Shown: positions 38,301-49,918, counted from the first letter of the stretch. The stretch is 64,000 nt of DNA from Paramecium tetraurelia (GCF_000165425.1 NW_001799040.1:36486-100485); one strand, 5' to 3'. A program made the numbers and translations. Notes: generated by a model from the letters alone, not told the origin.

Positions 38301-40182
38301 GAATTTAAATTTAATTTGAGAGTTCAACATTTTTTCGATTCAATGTTTCTTTGTCTATCTACAATTATTGTAGTTTGTTTTCATTTTCATGAAGCTAAGC
38401 TTACTATTTAGTAATTTATTATGAAAGATTCTCAATAGTTAGGTCCTTTTATTTTATAATTGCTTCTTAATTGTCGAATTTTGGTTGCAATTATGATAAT
38501 CTTTAGACTTTGAGATTAGAATCTGAGTTTTCACTAAATAGCTTTTGAATTTCTACAGTTTTGGAATGAAGTTCTTGTTTGTATTGTTTAATTTGTTTTT
38601 CATAAATTTCTAGTCTGAGTTAGACGAGTCTAATTTATTCAGTTAATTTGGTACAGAGTGCATCAAAATTTAATTATTATGGTTTTTCTGTAATGGTTTC
38701 TTCACTTGAATCACTGGAGTCAGAACTTTCATTAGAAGTGACAGCTTCCAATTGTTTATGATGGGAGATGAGAAAGTTTTGATACTTAGTGATGTCTTCC
38801 TCTAATTTGGATTAGATTTATTTAGATGCTTACATTTGAAGATTCAACTTCTCAACAACACGTTCTTATTTTTATTTTTCTTAATTTAAATCTTCAATTT
38901 GATGATGTGATTCTAGTAATTGAATTTCAAATTCTGAGATCTTCTAACAAATGATGGTGGATTCTTTCTGTTGAATTAATTCATTTTACTTGATTTCATT
39001 AATAAGTTTGTTGTTATGCAAAATTAAATCCTCATTCTTTTATTCCAACAATCTAACATCATGATTTAATTTTGATATAGTACTCTCTTATACCTATTTA
39101 ACTTAGACATGTTTTAACTCACATTCCTTCAAGTCACTTGTAAGTTTGGCTATCTGTTATTTTAGAGTATTGATCTAATTTTGATTATAATCTTTCTCTG
39201 TATTTTGAGTTTCTTGTTGGTAAGACAATTATAGATCGTTGTTGAATGATTGTGATTGGGTTAACTAAACATTTTGGACTTCAGTAGTTTATTGGAGAGC
39301 TTGGATGTCACTATCTTTTTGTAATACAACCATCTCTTGTTGTACGTTACGATTCATCGCATCTTGAGTTTGTTATTGAGGAGCTGATTGCAATTACAAT
39401 TGTAGTGAAGAAGATGAGACTTGTATTTCTGAAGATTGCAATTATAACTATTATCTTAGAAGAGTGTTGTGATTTTGGAGATCCGATAGTTGTATTAGCA
39501 GGTTTTGGTTTTATTTTTGTAGTGTGTCTATTTGTGAATGGAGACTTTCAGAAAGATTGGCACTTTTTTCCATTTATTCTAGATTTCTATTGAGTACACC
39601 GTTTTCATTAATGATTAGAGTGATCTCTTCATCCTTGTCTTGAATTAAGTTTTGATATTGTTCTATTTTATTTTCATAGTCAACTTATTAAAGATCTAAA
39701 TTAGCTTTTAGCTATTTATTTTATTCGTTTAATAAGGTGGAGTTGTCAATGAGTTTGCAGATTTCCAGTTTGTTATTGTCAAGGGATTTGCGAAGCTCCA
39801 GAATGTCTCTTTGGTAATCCTAGTTTTTGAGATGACTCAATTTGATTTGTTGCTTGAGTTCGACGATTTGATCTTTATATTATTTGTTCTTTTTGTCGTA
39901 TTTGGATTGGAGCAATTGATTTTGTAAGACAGATTAAGTGAATTTGGATTGTAGTTCCATATTCTGTTGTTGATAGTTCTAGCATTCGGATCTGAGATCT
40001 TCGATGATGGATTATTGTTATGATAATGAGATATGATGTTGGGATTTGAGAGTGTCGATTTGCTGATTGGAAGCTTCGATTTCTTCATTGAGGAGTTCAA
40101 TGTCGTCTTGTAGTTTTTGGATGAGAAGAGTTTGGTTTTTGTTGACCTGTTTGAGAAGCGCCTCATTATTTGAATTTAACAT
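35378..40182 (-). CDS. Giant coiled-coil protein (about 1,600 aa)
   Basis: Almost the whole 4.8 kb reads as Gln/Lys/Glu/Leu-rich coiled coil on the minus strand. It begins MLNSNNEALLKQVNKNQ and ends in EENAHLQEQIKDDLNSSF with the stop at 35378-35380. Heptads are visible throughout (LLIQKLQDDIELLNEEIE, DYQRDILELRKSLDNN). Near 37.2 kb a short non-helical break (GKLPTYGSPRK) may be a hinge or a kinase site. Introns occur, for example a 26-nt one near 35.52 kb (GTAAGG...GATAG). In length and composition it resembles cytoskeletal, basal-body or tethering coiled-coil proteins, but such sequences are not diagnostic. Its start codon is only 14 bp from that of the divergent RS-rich gene. Internal exon borders were not all traced. 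Confidence 0.8.
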
Positions 40183-40196
40183 TAATATTTTAAAAA
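40183..40196. promoter_or_regulatory. 14-bp spacer between divergent start codons
   Basis: The spacer is purely A/T. It separates the ATG of the giant coiled-coil gene (40182, minus) from that of the RS-rich gene (40197, plus). Any core promoter or 5' leader must overlap the partner's coding sequence, unless one start is misassigned. Confidence 0.45.
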
Positions 40197-41054
40197 ATGA
40201 TTTAGTAGTAAGGTTAACCAGAGGAAGTGCAAAAGCAAGACAAAAAGGATGACGGAAGAAATGCTTCTTCTCATAGGGAGGAAGGCAGAAAAGGATAATC
40301 AAAGAGACGTGATTCTTCGAATGAGTCATACTCAAATTAATCATCCTCTTTTGAGAATAAGATTGGAAAACGCTACTATCCCCACAGCGAATTTAAGATC
40401 CACTTCTATGTACGTCATGTACACATGAATGGGATGAGTACTAATGAATTTTTGAGTTTCATTAAGAGAAAAGGTAATGTATGGTAATATTTAGTGAACT
40501 TGGCTGGATCGTGTGATATAGTCCAAATATTCAATACTCAGGGTTCCTATTGCGATGTTGCAATTGGAATGAGCAATGACGATAATGCGAAAATTAGTAT
40601 ACATTGGCAAGAAGCACTTCAATTTCGGAAGGAATGGTATGATGAAATCAACTTATGAATAGGAAGACAAAAGGAAGTTGTCGAATTGAGTGATGCCTTT
40701 AAAAACTATCTAGAAAACAAGAATATGTTGGACAAAGAACATTTGGAACGATCCTTGAGGAGAAATGTAACAGTTGACAATTTATTTTAGCAATAATCAA
40801 AGGGCAGGAGTGACAGCAGTGAGTCATCGAGAAGATACACGAGTCGAAGTGTAAGCAAGAATAGGAATAAGGTAGGGGACAGAAAGCAGCCCCAGGGGAA
40901 AGGATCGAAAAGGAGATCATCATCTTCTTCTAGCTAGCCCAGAAGAACCAAGCAAGTCAAAAAGATCAGACAATCATCAAGGAGTTCTTCTTTGGAGTTA
41001 AATAAGGGATTAATTGAATGTTTAACCTATCAAACCTTAACAGGTGTTCACTGA
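40197..41054 (+). CDS. RS-domain RNA-binding-like protein, with an internal TGA
   Basis: The frame from 40197 spans exactly 286 codons to 41054 but contains one TGA at 40656-40658. The first part (153 codons) has a Gln/Lys/Ser-rich leader, then a compact domain (YYPHSEFKIHFYVRHVHMNG, NLAGSCDIVQIF, YCDVAIGM, EALQFRKEWYDEI) that could be a divergent RNA-binding fold. After the TGA, in the same frame, comes a helical piece (LSDAFKNYLENKNML) and a typical Arg/Ser domain (ESSRRYTSRSVSKN, SKRRSSSSSS, RQSSRSSSLE). No GT/AG pair of permitted length and phase removes the stop. Either the TGA is read through or a sequencing error, or these are two genes. A role in splicing is inferred from the RS domain only. 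Confidence 0.6.
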
Positions 41055-41918
41055 TAAGAATAGTGTTTATATCTTCTCGATACCACAGGAAGTTAATGAG
41101 AATGAAGTTATCTAAGAGATTGTTACTCATCATAAATAGAATGCACCTATTAATCACACTTGGAGTTATTATTTATTTAAATTATTAAGACACTTCTGAT
41201 AAGATGCAATATTTGGAGTTATAATTTTAGGATGAAAATACTGCTCAATTTTTAGTCAATTTGAGGCCCTGTTTGCAAGTTAAGGGCATTCCTCTTTTGG
41301 TTGTGGCTAAAAAATAACGACCTGTTTAAGATTTATTGAGGAATTATGAGGTGCAAGTTGAATTAGATAGAGATGTACCTCCTTTTAATGTCTATTTGGA
41401 GTTTAAAAAGTATGGAGATCTAATTGGGATTTATGTGTTTTAGTAAAATAGGAAGTATCGCACCTATTTAATTTTCAAGTTATTTACTCTTGTATTCATC
41501 GTCCTCTTAATTGCAGGAGGCATTACGTCCTCCAGTCCATTTATAATTGGTCATTAACGATTAAGCTGTTAATGCTAACGCCAAGATTATTGATAAACCT
41601 ATTGATATCCAACGACCATATATCAAAGAAACTTTAGCTTATTAGCTTAGCACTTAATAGGACAACAGTATTTCAATTCTTATATTATAGAAGATAGAAA
41701 AAGAAAAGATAAAAAATGAGAAGCCATTTAATTTAATATTCAAACAATATAATTATTTCATGTGGCGAAAGAACTATCATAATCTCCTTTCTCCCCTCAT
41801 TCAATTTATTTAATATTAATTTTTAATTTATGGGAATTTTCATATGCTAATTAACCTAAACTTACTCAATTACAGAGATGGAGAATCATCTTCTGTATAA
41901 TATATAAGAATTTATTGA
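41018..41918 (+). CDS. Hypothetical protein, 276 aa
   Basis: The ATG at 41018 with introns of 20, 25 and 25 nt gives exactly 277 codons. After a short first exon the protein reads VYIFSIPQEVNENEVIQEIV, then LELQFQDENTAQFLVNLRP, KGIPLLVVAKKQRPVQDLL, VPPFNVYLEFKKYGDLIGIY and a helical C-terminus (KIEKEKIKNEKPFNLIFK). The strand/helix pattern at the beginning (VYIFSIP...NENEVIQEIV, then a later LVV strand) is reminiscent of an RRM-like fold, but RNP motifs are not clear. The first exon overlaps the tail of the RS-rich gene by 37 bp, so either the start of this gene or the end of that one may be wrong. Function unknown. Confidence 0.6.
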
Positions 41919-42585
41919 CTACTGTCATCACATATACACTCCTTCTTTTTCCGAATACCCACTTCATTCGTTTTATACCATCTTATGTCATTATTCTCTT
42001 AGGTAAATCACTATTTATTTATGCACCCTTATTACATCACTATTGCTGCATCACTACTAACCTGAACTTACCTTTGAACTATTAAATATTCGTAATATAT
42101 AATTTGTTTATTATTCTATAAAATTGCTCAATTTGCAACATCATTTATTTATTTGTCATTAACATAGAAGAGGTAGATTTCCTTTCCAAGATTATTATAT
42201 ACTTTATATGTCAATCCTGTTTCACCTACTGCAGATTACAACTTGATTTCCCTACTCAATCATATCAAATCCTATTTTGACATACCCTCTCTTACTAATA
42301 ATAAATAAATAAAAGAATATTATTAAGTTGCCAATTTACTAGTCTGTCAAACTTGTAATTCCTAACTTTAATTGATTAAACTCCTCATCTCAGAAAAATA
42401 ATTATCTCAGCTATTATAATCAAAATTTTGATGGATCATCTTAAAATTTAAAAAATTTAGATTTTACTTAAATGAAAATTTAGGGATTGTCAAACTAATT
42501 GATTATCTAAACTATTAACTATTTTTGATAGAGGATTTGATGTAAATTAATATGTAATTTTAAAGATATATATGAATCTTGATGA
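41919..42585. other. Convergent intergenic region, 667 bp, AT-rich
   Basis: No coding frame, repeat or RNA gene was recognised. It is bounded by two gene 3' ends. Confidence 0.45.
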
Positions 42586-43270
42586 TCAATACAGGAATGG
42601 TAAGGCATTATTGCAATCACGGACCAAGAGGACAACAAAGCCATAATAGATGAAGGGGAAGAATTTGCCCATGAATCTATTGACCCATTTTTCCTTCATT
42701 GGACTAGATAGAGAATGATGTTTATACCTAAAGTAGAGCGAAATGTTGTAATATAATACAAGTCCAACATATAATATATTTAATAAAAAGATGAAGGGAA
42801 ACTTCATCAACAAGGTGTGAATAGCCATGATCATGGTGTCCTACCATTCATACTAATTTCTCAGAATTAATGGAGGAATGACTATCATGGACACCTTTGT
42901 TTCTTCAATAAATGGTTTACCATGTGATGAACCATAGCCAGAATCTGCAAGGTTCAAAAAAGGTTCCCTCTACAATTAAGATTGTCAGATCAATTAAATA
43001 ATAGAATGGGACTGGGGCAGCCTTATGGTATTGTTTTTGAATACAAAAAACATGACGATGAACTGATCCCAAGAGCCTTTCCTGATTTTATGATAATAGT
43101 CCGGAGTTGTTTAATGCTTGTACAATTGGTAGAACCTTGCTGAAAGACTGGTATCATTTGGATAATACTCCAAATATACCTAAGTGTCAGAATGAGGTGA
43201 GTTACCAAAGCATATCGTTATGATACCTTAAGGAGAGACAGGTCCATTCGAATGGGATATCAGCCCAAAG
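42586..43270 (-). CDS. Multi-pass membrane protein, unresolved exon structure
   Basis: The 3' part is clear. It reads DSGYGSSHGKPFIEETKV, then SMIVIPPLILRNQYEWQ, with helices LLMKFPFIFLLNILYVGLVL and FFPFIYYGFVVLLV, and TGA at 42586-42588. Upstream the coding-like block QVYLEYYPNDTSLSARFYQL, DYYHKIRKGSWDQFIVMFF is followed by a perfect-looking 23-nt intron (GTATTC...CATAAG) leading to AAPVPFYYLIDLTILI. The phase then fails to join the 3' part. Reading through instead leaves one in-frame TGA near 42.98 kb. No convincing ATG was found between about 43.25 kb and the divergent kinase gene. At least three helices indicate a membrane location. The family is not recognised. It could be a real gene with missed introns, or an eroding copy. 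Confidence 0.45.
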
Positions 43271-43417
43271 AAATGTCTTTAATTAATTTATGTACTATAT
43301 AAAATAATTTATTTTAAACGTGATTATTATTGAAAATATTTAGAATAAGTAAATGAGCAAATAAGAAAGAATAAGTATGAGTATGAGAATGCATTAAATT
43401 TTATATAATATTAATAT

Positions 43418-44731
43418 ATGAAATAATAGTCAAATAGAAAATTATTAGAGTTGAGACAGAGTGTGAAGCAGTCACTTTTCAAATCAGTGAAGACGGAAAG
43501 ATCTCAATATCCAACCGAAACAAAGAGATCCAAATCTATAACTCAGTGGACATAATTTACATTCTTCAAATAAAATCAGTAATCTAAAATCACAAAATTC
43601 CATGATGTGTACAGGATGACCAAGAAAATAGGAACAGGTGCTCATGGAGTGGTGAAGATTTGTAATAAAATTTAAGATTAACTAAAAATAAACTATGCAG
43701 TTAAAAAGTTGTCATGTAAAAACGACCCTGAGTTAATAAGAACTATCATTTAAACCTTTAATATTAATAGAACTTTGAATAATCATCCCAAAATTATCAG
43801 ATCATATGATTTGTATATTGATGAAAATGAATAAGTTGCTTATTGGGTAATGGAATATTGCAATTACAAAAGTCTGTAATCATACATGTATAAATCAATC
43901 CCCGATGTTGTGATCTAATAAATTATGAAGTAGTTGGCTCAAACCATAACTGAAATCCACAAGAAAGGCATCTGTCATAGAGATTTGAAACCAGACAACA
44001 TTTTAGTAAAATTGCACGGTTAAATTGATATCAAAATCATTGATTTTGGTGTATCTAAGAAATTCATGGTCAAAAAGAAAAACGATAGAATATATCATGA
44101 AATGTGGACCAGAACTGGTTCTCTTCTCTATTAAGCACCTGAAACCTTTCTAGGAGGTGGATATGATGAAAAACGTATCTCAACATTATTTATTTTAGTT
44201 GATGTCTGGAGTGTTGGTGTTATCCTCTACCAACTTCTCTGTGGCAAATTTCCATTTATTTGTGATTCCAAATTAGATACAATAGAGATGATTACTGATC
44301 CCAATCTCACTATAAATCAAAATAAGGAGTTATAACTATTATAACCACTTCAGATTGATTTACTAAAAAGACTCTTAAATAAAAATCCAGAAAAGCGATT
44401 GACTGCTGAAGAATTCTCTTTGCATCCTTGGATTAACTAGGTGAGCACAACTAAGTCAATTTCTAGTGATGATTTATAAATCAACAAGGGTAGTGAAATA
44501 ATCACTACATCTCTCAATCTTGATGAAACTCAAATAAGGATTGACTTCTCTAATCATATACATTACACTCAAAAGCAGTTTCAAGAGTTGCTTATTCATA
44601 TCAAAGATCATGTCATTGAAGATTCTTAAAGCAGAAAGAGCAGCTATTAAATCATTTCAGCCCATACATCTTATGAGGCTTCTCCTATTAATTAAACAGA
44701 TGAAACTCAATAACCAAACTATAAAAAATGA
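43418..44731 (+). CDS. Serine/threonine protein kinase (CAMK-like), 429 aa
   Basis: One 24-nt intron (44175-44198) leaves exactly 430 codons. After a basic 70-residue leader the kinase domain carries every catalytic landmark: Gly-loop KKIGTGAHGVVKI, the Lys in INYAVKKL, the catalytic loop HRDLKPDNIL, IIDFGVSKKF, an activation segment ending YQAPETF, DVWSVGVILYQLLCG and NPEKRLTAEEF. It should be an active Ser/Thr kinase by family rules (HRDLKPxN rather than HRDLAxRN). A roughly 120-residue Ser/Thr/Gln-rich tail follows without a calmodulin-binding helix or EF-hand that I can see. It is divergent from the membrane protein to its left. The start is the first ATG in a frame open for about 50 codons before the domain. 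Confidence 0.93.
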
Positions 44732-45668
44732 ATTCATAAGTGATTGAAATTGTTTGAAGATGTAGTTATTTTTGTATAATAAAATTTATTTAATTAATAA
44801 TATAATTCTCTTTCAGAATAATATGATTAAAAACAACTGTATAAAACATGAAAATGGTATTGTCTATAAAAACTAGAATCCAATATTTCATAAATAATGT
44901 AAATATTTTCAATATATAAATAACTCTATGAATTATGAGTTTTTTTGACTAAATATATTTCTATATCAATAGCCATCCCTGCAATGATAAAATAATTTCA
45001 GTGATTTAAAGAATTTACTTTAAGTTTCAAAAAGCTAATCCAATTTTTTAAGTAAATTTAATTATGAACCCTTAATAATTAATATTATAATTAAAAATTA
45101 CAAAAAAGAGAAGGAAATTAAAAAATTCTAATTACTATTGAGGATGCCTACTTCTTTTTATTTACAATTTATTAACTATTCTATTTTTATGATCAAATGG
45201 ATTCCATTTTTGATTAAGTTGTGATATTTTAAACTTCTCCAAAAGTAGATCCTACTTACACTTTGTTACCCCCACCCCTTTTAATATATTGAAATAATAA
45301 CTTCATAATTCTTATAAAATTACTGATTAAAATATGATAATTTAATTCACACATCTGAAACTTCAGATTAGAGTCTTTATAAAATTTTTGAATTCATTAT
45401 TTTGTACCTAATAACTATTTCACACTAATGATATAGTATATTAATTTTCTGCAAAAGATCATTCCTTAAGGACTGTCACAAAATAAATGCAAAAGAATTC
45501 CAAATTTTATTCCGAATTTAATGGTGATTCCACTGGAAAATGAAGTATTTGATGAATATATGTGATTTTGAAATCTCTATTAAAGATAATCATGTTAAAA
45601 CACATATGGTCTGGAAATGATGTGTAATAGATGATATAGATAATGATATATCCAATATAAAAATTAAT
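44732..45668. other. Convergent intergenic region, 937 bp
   Basis: This is AT-rich, with one short C-run (near 45.27 kb). All frames are broken by TGA. No RNA gene, repeat or coding block was recognised. It may include remains of a lost gene, but nothing can be named. Confidence 0.4.
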
Positions 45669-46373
45669 TCATATCAAGAAGATCTACTTTTTCATGAACA
45701 ATGGGGATTGATTAACGTAGTCTTAGGGTTATCCTTTGACTATTTGTTTTTTCATAAGAAAATTGTTTTGGATGGCAACCAACTGGTCATCACTCATCAA
45801 TTTACTATTATATCCAGCAAATAATTTATTCGATCCTTTTCGATTGATTTAACCGGATCCATGTATATCTTGACTAACTCGAATTCCATAGGCAGTTTGT
45901 ATTTCTGAAGTATGACTATATATTTGAGCGAGAGTCTCTGTATTGTATTGGAACTACCTTACACAAAGCATAAGATCATTAAGTAAAAGGGTTTTAGGTT
46001 CAAATTTGCCAGACTGTATTTCCTGTTGCTTTTATTTATTAATTTGAATTTCTAAGTTGCTGTATAGTTATCGAGTTTCTTGGGGGATTGCTACTTTTTG
46101 TTATTCTGAGATTTTCCTCTGAGGTTTAAAATTGAATGCCGTCAACCCAATAAGTGCATTCTGTTTGACTACCAAAGGTGGTTTAGTGGGTTGAGAGTTG
46201 ACTCTTTGGTGATGAGATGTTGATTGGAAAATAAGCTATTTTATTTCACTATCAGTTGCTTTGGATTGCAATTAGGTGACTATCTTGTCAATTGTATTCT
46301 TCAATATTTATGTCACCTATTACTGATTTTTAATGTAATTGAGAAATGTGATAAAGGCTTCTCTAAGTTCCAT
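45669..46373 (-). CDS. Hypothetical protein, 234 aa
   Basis: An intronless frame of exactly 235 codons starts MELREAFITFLNYIKN and ends KKQIFLI. The N-terminal 50 residues look helical or coiled-coil (ILKNTIDKIVTQLQS). The middle is Gln/Lys-rich with basic patches (NFKPQRKISEQQKV), followed by IQINKQKQQEIQSGKFEPK and a Ser/Asn-rich tail. No signal peptide, membrane helix or known motif was seen. Its start codon is 11 bp from that of the divergent pseudokinase gene. Confidence 0.65.
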
Positions 46374-46384
46374 TAATTAATTTA
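46374..46384. promoter_or_regulatory. 11-bp spacer between divergent start codons
   Basis: The spacer consists of A/T only. It separates ATG 46373 (minus) from ATG 46385 (plus). It is the tightest head-to-head pair in the window. Confidence 0.45.
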
Positions 46385-47710
46385 ATGAAAAGTGTGGAAC
46401 AGTTATTTCCTCAATTTGAGGTTGTCAATATCCTTAAATAAAACTAATATAAGAAGTCATTCAAAGTAAAAAGAAGTGGTTATTATTACATGTTGAGAAT
46501 ATTTGCATTGGATGGCATTCCAAAAGAAAGAGTGCAAAGTATCATTAAAATACTCTCTAAGCTATCTAACCAAAAAAACCCATATATTGTTAAGTTCTAC
46601 GAAGCATCACTTGATTAAGATATGACATATTTGGGGTATGGGCATATATTTCATCATTAGAATAGTGAGTGATTATTTAGATAAATAGTATGATTATCCT
46701 ATGCAGGAACGAGCCATTTGGAAGGTGATTTAAGATGTATCACTTAAGAGTATTCATTTAGATCTCTCAAGCATTATAATTGTTTCATCCCAAGAGAGTT
46801 CATGGGAAATTGCAATTATCAAATCTGTTCTAAAGTTAAACAAATTCTATTTTAGGAGAGATGAATATTCTTTTTTATTTACACAAACAAAATTATACTG
46901 ACTCATATTTATTGGCTCCCGAATTCATCAGAACATAAACCTATGATTATAAGGCTGATATTTGGATGATGGGATACATGCTATATTAGATGATGTTCAA
47001 GGATCCCTTATTAGTAGCCAACAATGTGGATGCTTTATAAAAGAAAGTTCTTAAAGGAATCCACATTACATACAACCCTAACTATAGTCTCAATTTAAAT
47101 AATTTGTTAAAGTTGATGCTTTGTTACGATCCTGAACTCAGACCCAATATAGAACAAATCTCTAATTATTGCCAATAAGCCTAAGGTTCTTAAGAAGAAA
47201 TCAATTTGAATAGAATTCTACCAAAATTTAAGACAGATAAATTGGTACTCTACAAGAAGAGGATCGAAAAAAGATACAAGCCGATTTAGAATATTGTGTA
47301 CTTGAGTCAAGACCATTACAAATAGCCTTATTTCCCTCCTTCTAAAGTGAAGAAGTAGAACCAGCAATCTAAATCAAAATAACTTACCTCCCCCTCAGAT
47401 TTACAATATGCGCAATAAACAATGTACTCGTTGTAATTGCCAAAAGTCTTGAATTATCAAATCAGCAGACTCAATATTAAAGACAATCTTGATATGTATT
47501 TAAAATTATGATATCTAGGCTATAAACCAAAACTCATATTTAGTCAAAATCGATTGAGAATCTCATTAAAATTTAAAAAAGCATTGGGCAAACGACACAA
47601 AGGAAGACTCATAATTAACTCGTACTTTACAATAGAATCAATTGAATGAAAGGATAAAGGAGTATATAAGTGATATTAATGTTTTTGTTAATTTTATAAT
47701 TAAATTATGA
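46385..47710 (+). CDS. Pseudokinase (protein-kinase fold lacking catalytic residues)
   Basis: The frame reads MKSVEQLFPQFEVVNIL and continues to kinase-like elements. These are KILSKLSNQKNPYIVKFYEA (helix C and beta 4 region), VIQDVSLKSIHLDLSSII (catalytic loop position), SYLLAPEFIRTQTYDYKAD (APE motif), IWMMGYMLYQMMFKDPL, and LMLCYDPELRPNIEQIS. The order is that of NEK/ULK-like kinases. No Gly-rich loop or VAIK lysine is visible. HRD reads HLD, the downstream Asn is lost (DLSSIII), and no DFG is found. Introns include a 25-nt one near 46.63 kb and a 23-nt one near 47.5 kb. One junction near 46.85 kb needs an unusual 34-nt intron, and the 3' end is uncertain. It probably acts as a scaffold or allosteric partner. 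Confidence 0.7.
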
Positions 47711-48420
47711 AGCAGAGATACTTAAATGAGAATTGTCACAGCAACATCTAAACTCATCGATCTGAGAGATCCAGTAGTTCGAACATCCTTTAAGATTTAT
47801 CCAACAATAGTATTATGTTCTAATTAACTCAAGCAGGGCAATTATTATTTACTAAAAAACCAATTCGTGGGACTAGACAAGCTAAACCTGATGTGTTATC
47901 AAATGACCATGATGTGCAATTACAATAGAACAGATAGTACAAACAAAAGAAAATTTAATAACTAAAAATTTAGTTATAAACTTTAAAATAGAATTATGAT
48001 AAATAAGCAACGTCACAATTTAATCTGCATAAAACTATTGATAACACCGTGAAAAGGTTGCTTGAACTCAAAGCATAAATTAACATCAATCACATTGAGG
48101 AGCCTTGGCAAGACATAATCAAAATGGAGAAGGATATATTTGGGAATGAGGATAACATCATGAAATAAATGCCCATCCAGAATTTCAATGAGGTTATATC
48201 AGGGCATTAGTTAACCATTTTAGAATTGGTTTCTTAGTAGTAAAATTTGCAACAATAGAATTATTGGATTGCTTAAATGAAACTGTTACATGAAACTTTC
48301 ATCTAAAAAAATTTAACTATAGGGTAGATCCTCAAACCTAAGGATGTTCCAGACAATTTAGAATAGTCCATTGAGATCTCTTATGAGGAATTTACTTAAT
48401 CATTCGGCAAAAAGTGGTGA
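47707..48420 (+). CDS. Hypothetical Gln-rich coiled-coil protein, 237 aa
   Basis: An intronless frame of exactly 238 codons starts MKQRYLNENCHSNIQTH and ends SFGKKW. After a Ser/Asn-rich start comes a Gln/Lys-rich helical stretch (YKQKKIQQLKIQLQTLKQN). Further helices follow (NTVKRLLELKAQININH, EPWQDIIKMEKDIF, LTILELVSQQQNLQQQ). The C-terminus is acidic (EISYEEFTQSF). The family is not recognised. The first codon overlaps the presumed stop of the pseudokinase gene (ATGA at 47707-47710). An alternative is that this is a C-terminal exon block of the pseudokinase gene with a missed intron. Confidence 0.65.
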
Positions 48421-48453
48421 CTTATATATTATATTAATTAATTTATTATTTTA

Positions 48454-49900
48454 ATGGATTCCGAGTTTGACGAAGTGATGAAGATATTCAGAACCAATTT
48501 ACCTTATGAGGAAGTGCAAGCTCTGGTTACTTCACACCTCGAGAAATGGTAAATTGATTATATTAAGAATGTGGAAGCAGAAGAGTACAAAGTAATCAAT
48601 TGATCTATGTTATGCAGAAAGCTTATAAAATAGCTAAGAAGGTGTGTGTAATATTGCAACAGAATCTTAAGTGTCTCTGTTTGAAGATCCAAAACCAACT
48701 CCCCAACATTAAGGATATCAAAGACATGATTATAACGCTCTTAGATGATTATAGATAGTTTTCAGATGCAGAAATAAGTCAAATGTTTGATGTCAAATTG
48801 AAATTAAAAAAGAATGAGGATGTCTTGCCCTTTGAGTTGAAAAGATTACAAGAGTTTTTAGAGTAATGTTACAATAAAATAATAGAGATCACCTATTTAT
48901 TCTAATTTCGTTTGTCAACAATATCGGTGCTATTGAGATCCTCAGGAAGAAGACTCAAATTGGACTGAACTACATTTGCAGAGCCTTATCGATTCGATCC
49001 TATCTGATGACAAAGAATTTATTTATTTATCAGTAGGTTCAATTGCAATTGAATGTCTGTTTCGCATTAAATCAAAGCAATTAACCTTAACAAGCTATTT
49101 AATTGATTACTGTTCCCATGCAGATTTTAGAGGCGTTAAATTAGGACAGCAAAACCCATGATTTTCTGGTTAAGAATAGAATCACATTTTCATTAATTGA
49201 ATATTCAATTAACAATAACTAAAAGGCAATGATCCCATATCCAAAAGAAATTCCCCCGTTTTAGATTCATTATCATCTACTTTTGGGATATCAGTTCTTT
49301 GCCAAAGTATTTGAACTTTTAGGAAAGTATAGTAATGATTTAATACAATTTTAATTAGAACTAAATCTTAGTAGGAATGCTAACAGTACTATAACAGGAT
49401 GTATGATGAATACAAAAGAATGAATCCTAAGGCATTTGAATAGTTGAAACAGAAACAAGAATTGCTAGCATAATTATAACAGAAGTCATCGAGATAGAGC
49501 ACATAATAGAAGTAAGAGAAACAAAAAACGGAGACGATTTAAGTGGAGAAGGATGAGATAGAGAGCGAGAGATTGGGCGAGGATAATTCAATTGTTTTTT
49601 TTGATTCTTGGGAAGACGAGTCATTCAATGTGGCAATGAATTTGAGGGAAGAATAGGAGTAATTTTATGAAATAGGAATGTAGTTGTTTGGAGATAATAA
49701 TTTACTCTGTGGAGATAGGATTCACAAAGAAATTGTACGTTTCACTATTAGACTTACGAGGAGATTATAAGGACATACAGACTTATCAAAATCTGTTCAA
49801 TCAAATTTAGGTGATAGATTTGGAGAGGGGACAATTTGATTTGGTGAATCAGAAATGGTATGAGACAATCTCTGGGTGTATGCATAGAATAGCTAATTGA
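48454..49900 (+). CDS. Hypothetical protein, about 440 aa, multi-intron
   Basis: The ATG at 48454 opens MDSEFDEVMKIFRTNLPYEE. Micro-introns were placed by frame: 26 nt after EEYK (GTAATC...ATGCAG), 19 nt (GTGCTATTG...CTCAG), 19 nt (GTTTCGC...CAAAG) and 32 nt (GTATAGTAATG...TAATTAG). Coding blocks are IKDMIITLLDDYRQFSDAEI, ELHLQSLIDSILSDDKEFIY, MQILEALNQDSKTHDFLVKN, a Gln/Lys coiled coil (AFEQLKQKQELLAQLQQK), DSIVFFD-like acidic sequence and LLDLRGDYKDIQTYQNL. The last junction near 49.68 kb is not resolved, so two genes are possible. The mix of helical segments and a central charged coiled coil gives no family. Confidence 0.55.
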
Positions 49901-49918
49901 AATGATATAATTAATTTT

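Noticed and set aside
39405-40344. Several plus- and minus-strand ORFs near the start of the giant coiled-coil gene
   Set aside because: They are shadows or over-extension of the coiled-coil frame past its ATG into the divergent gene.
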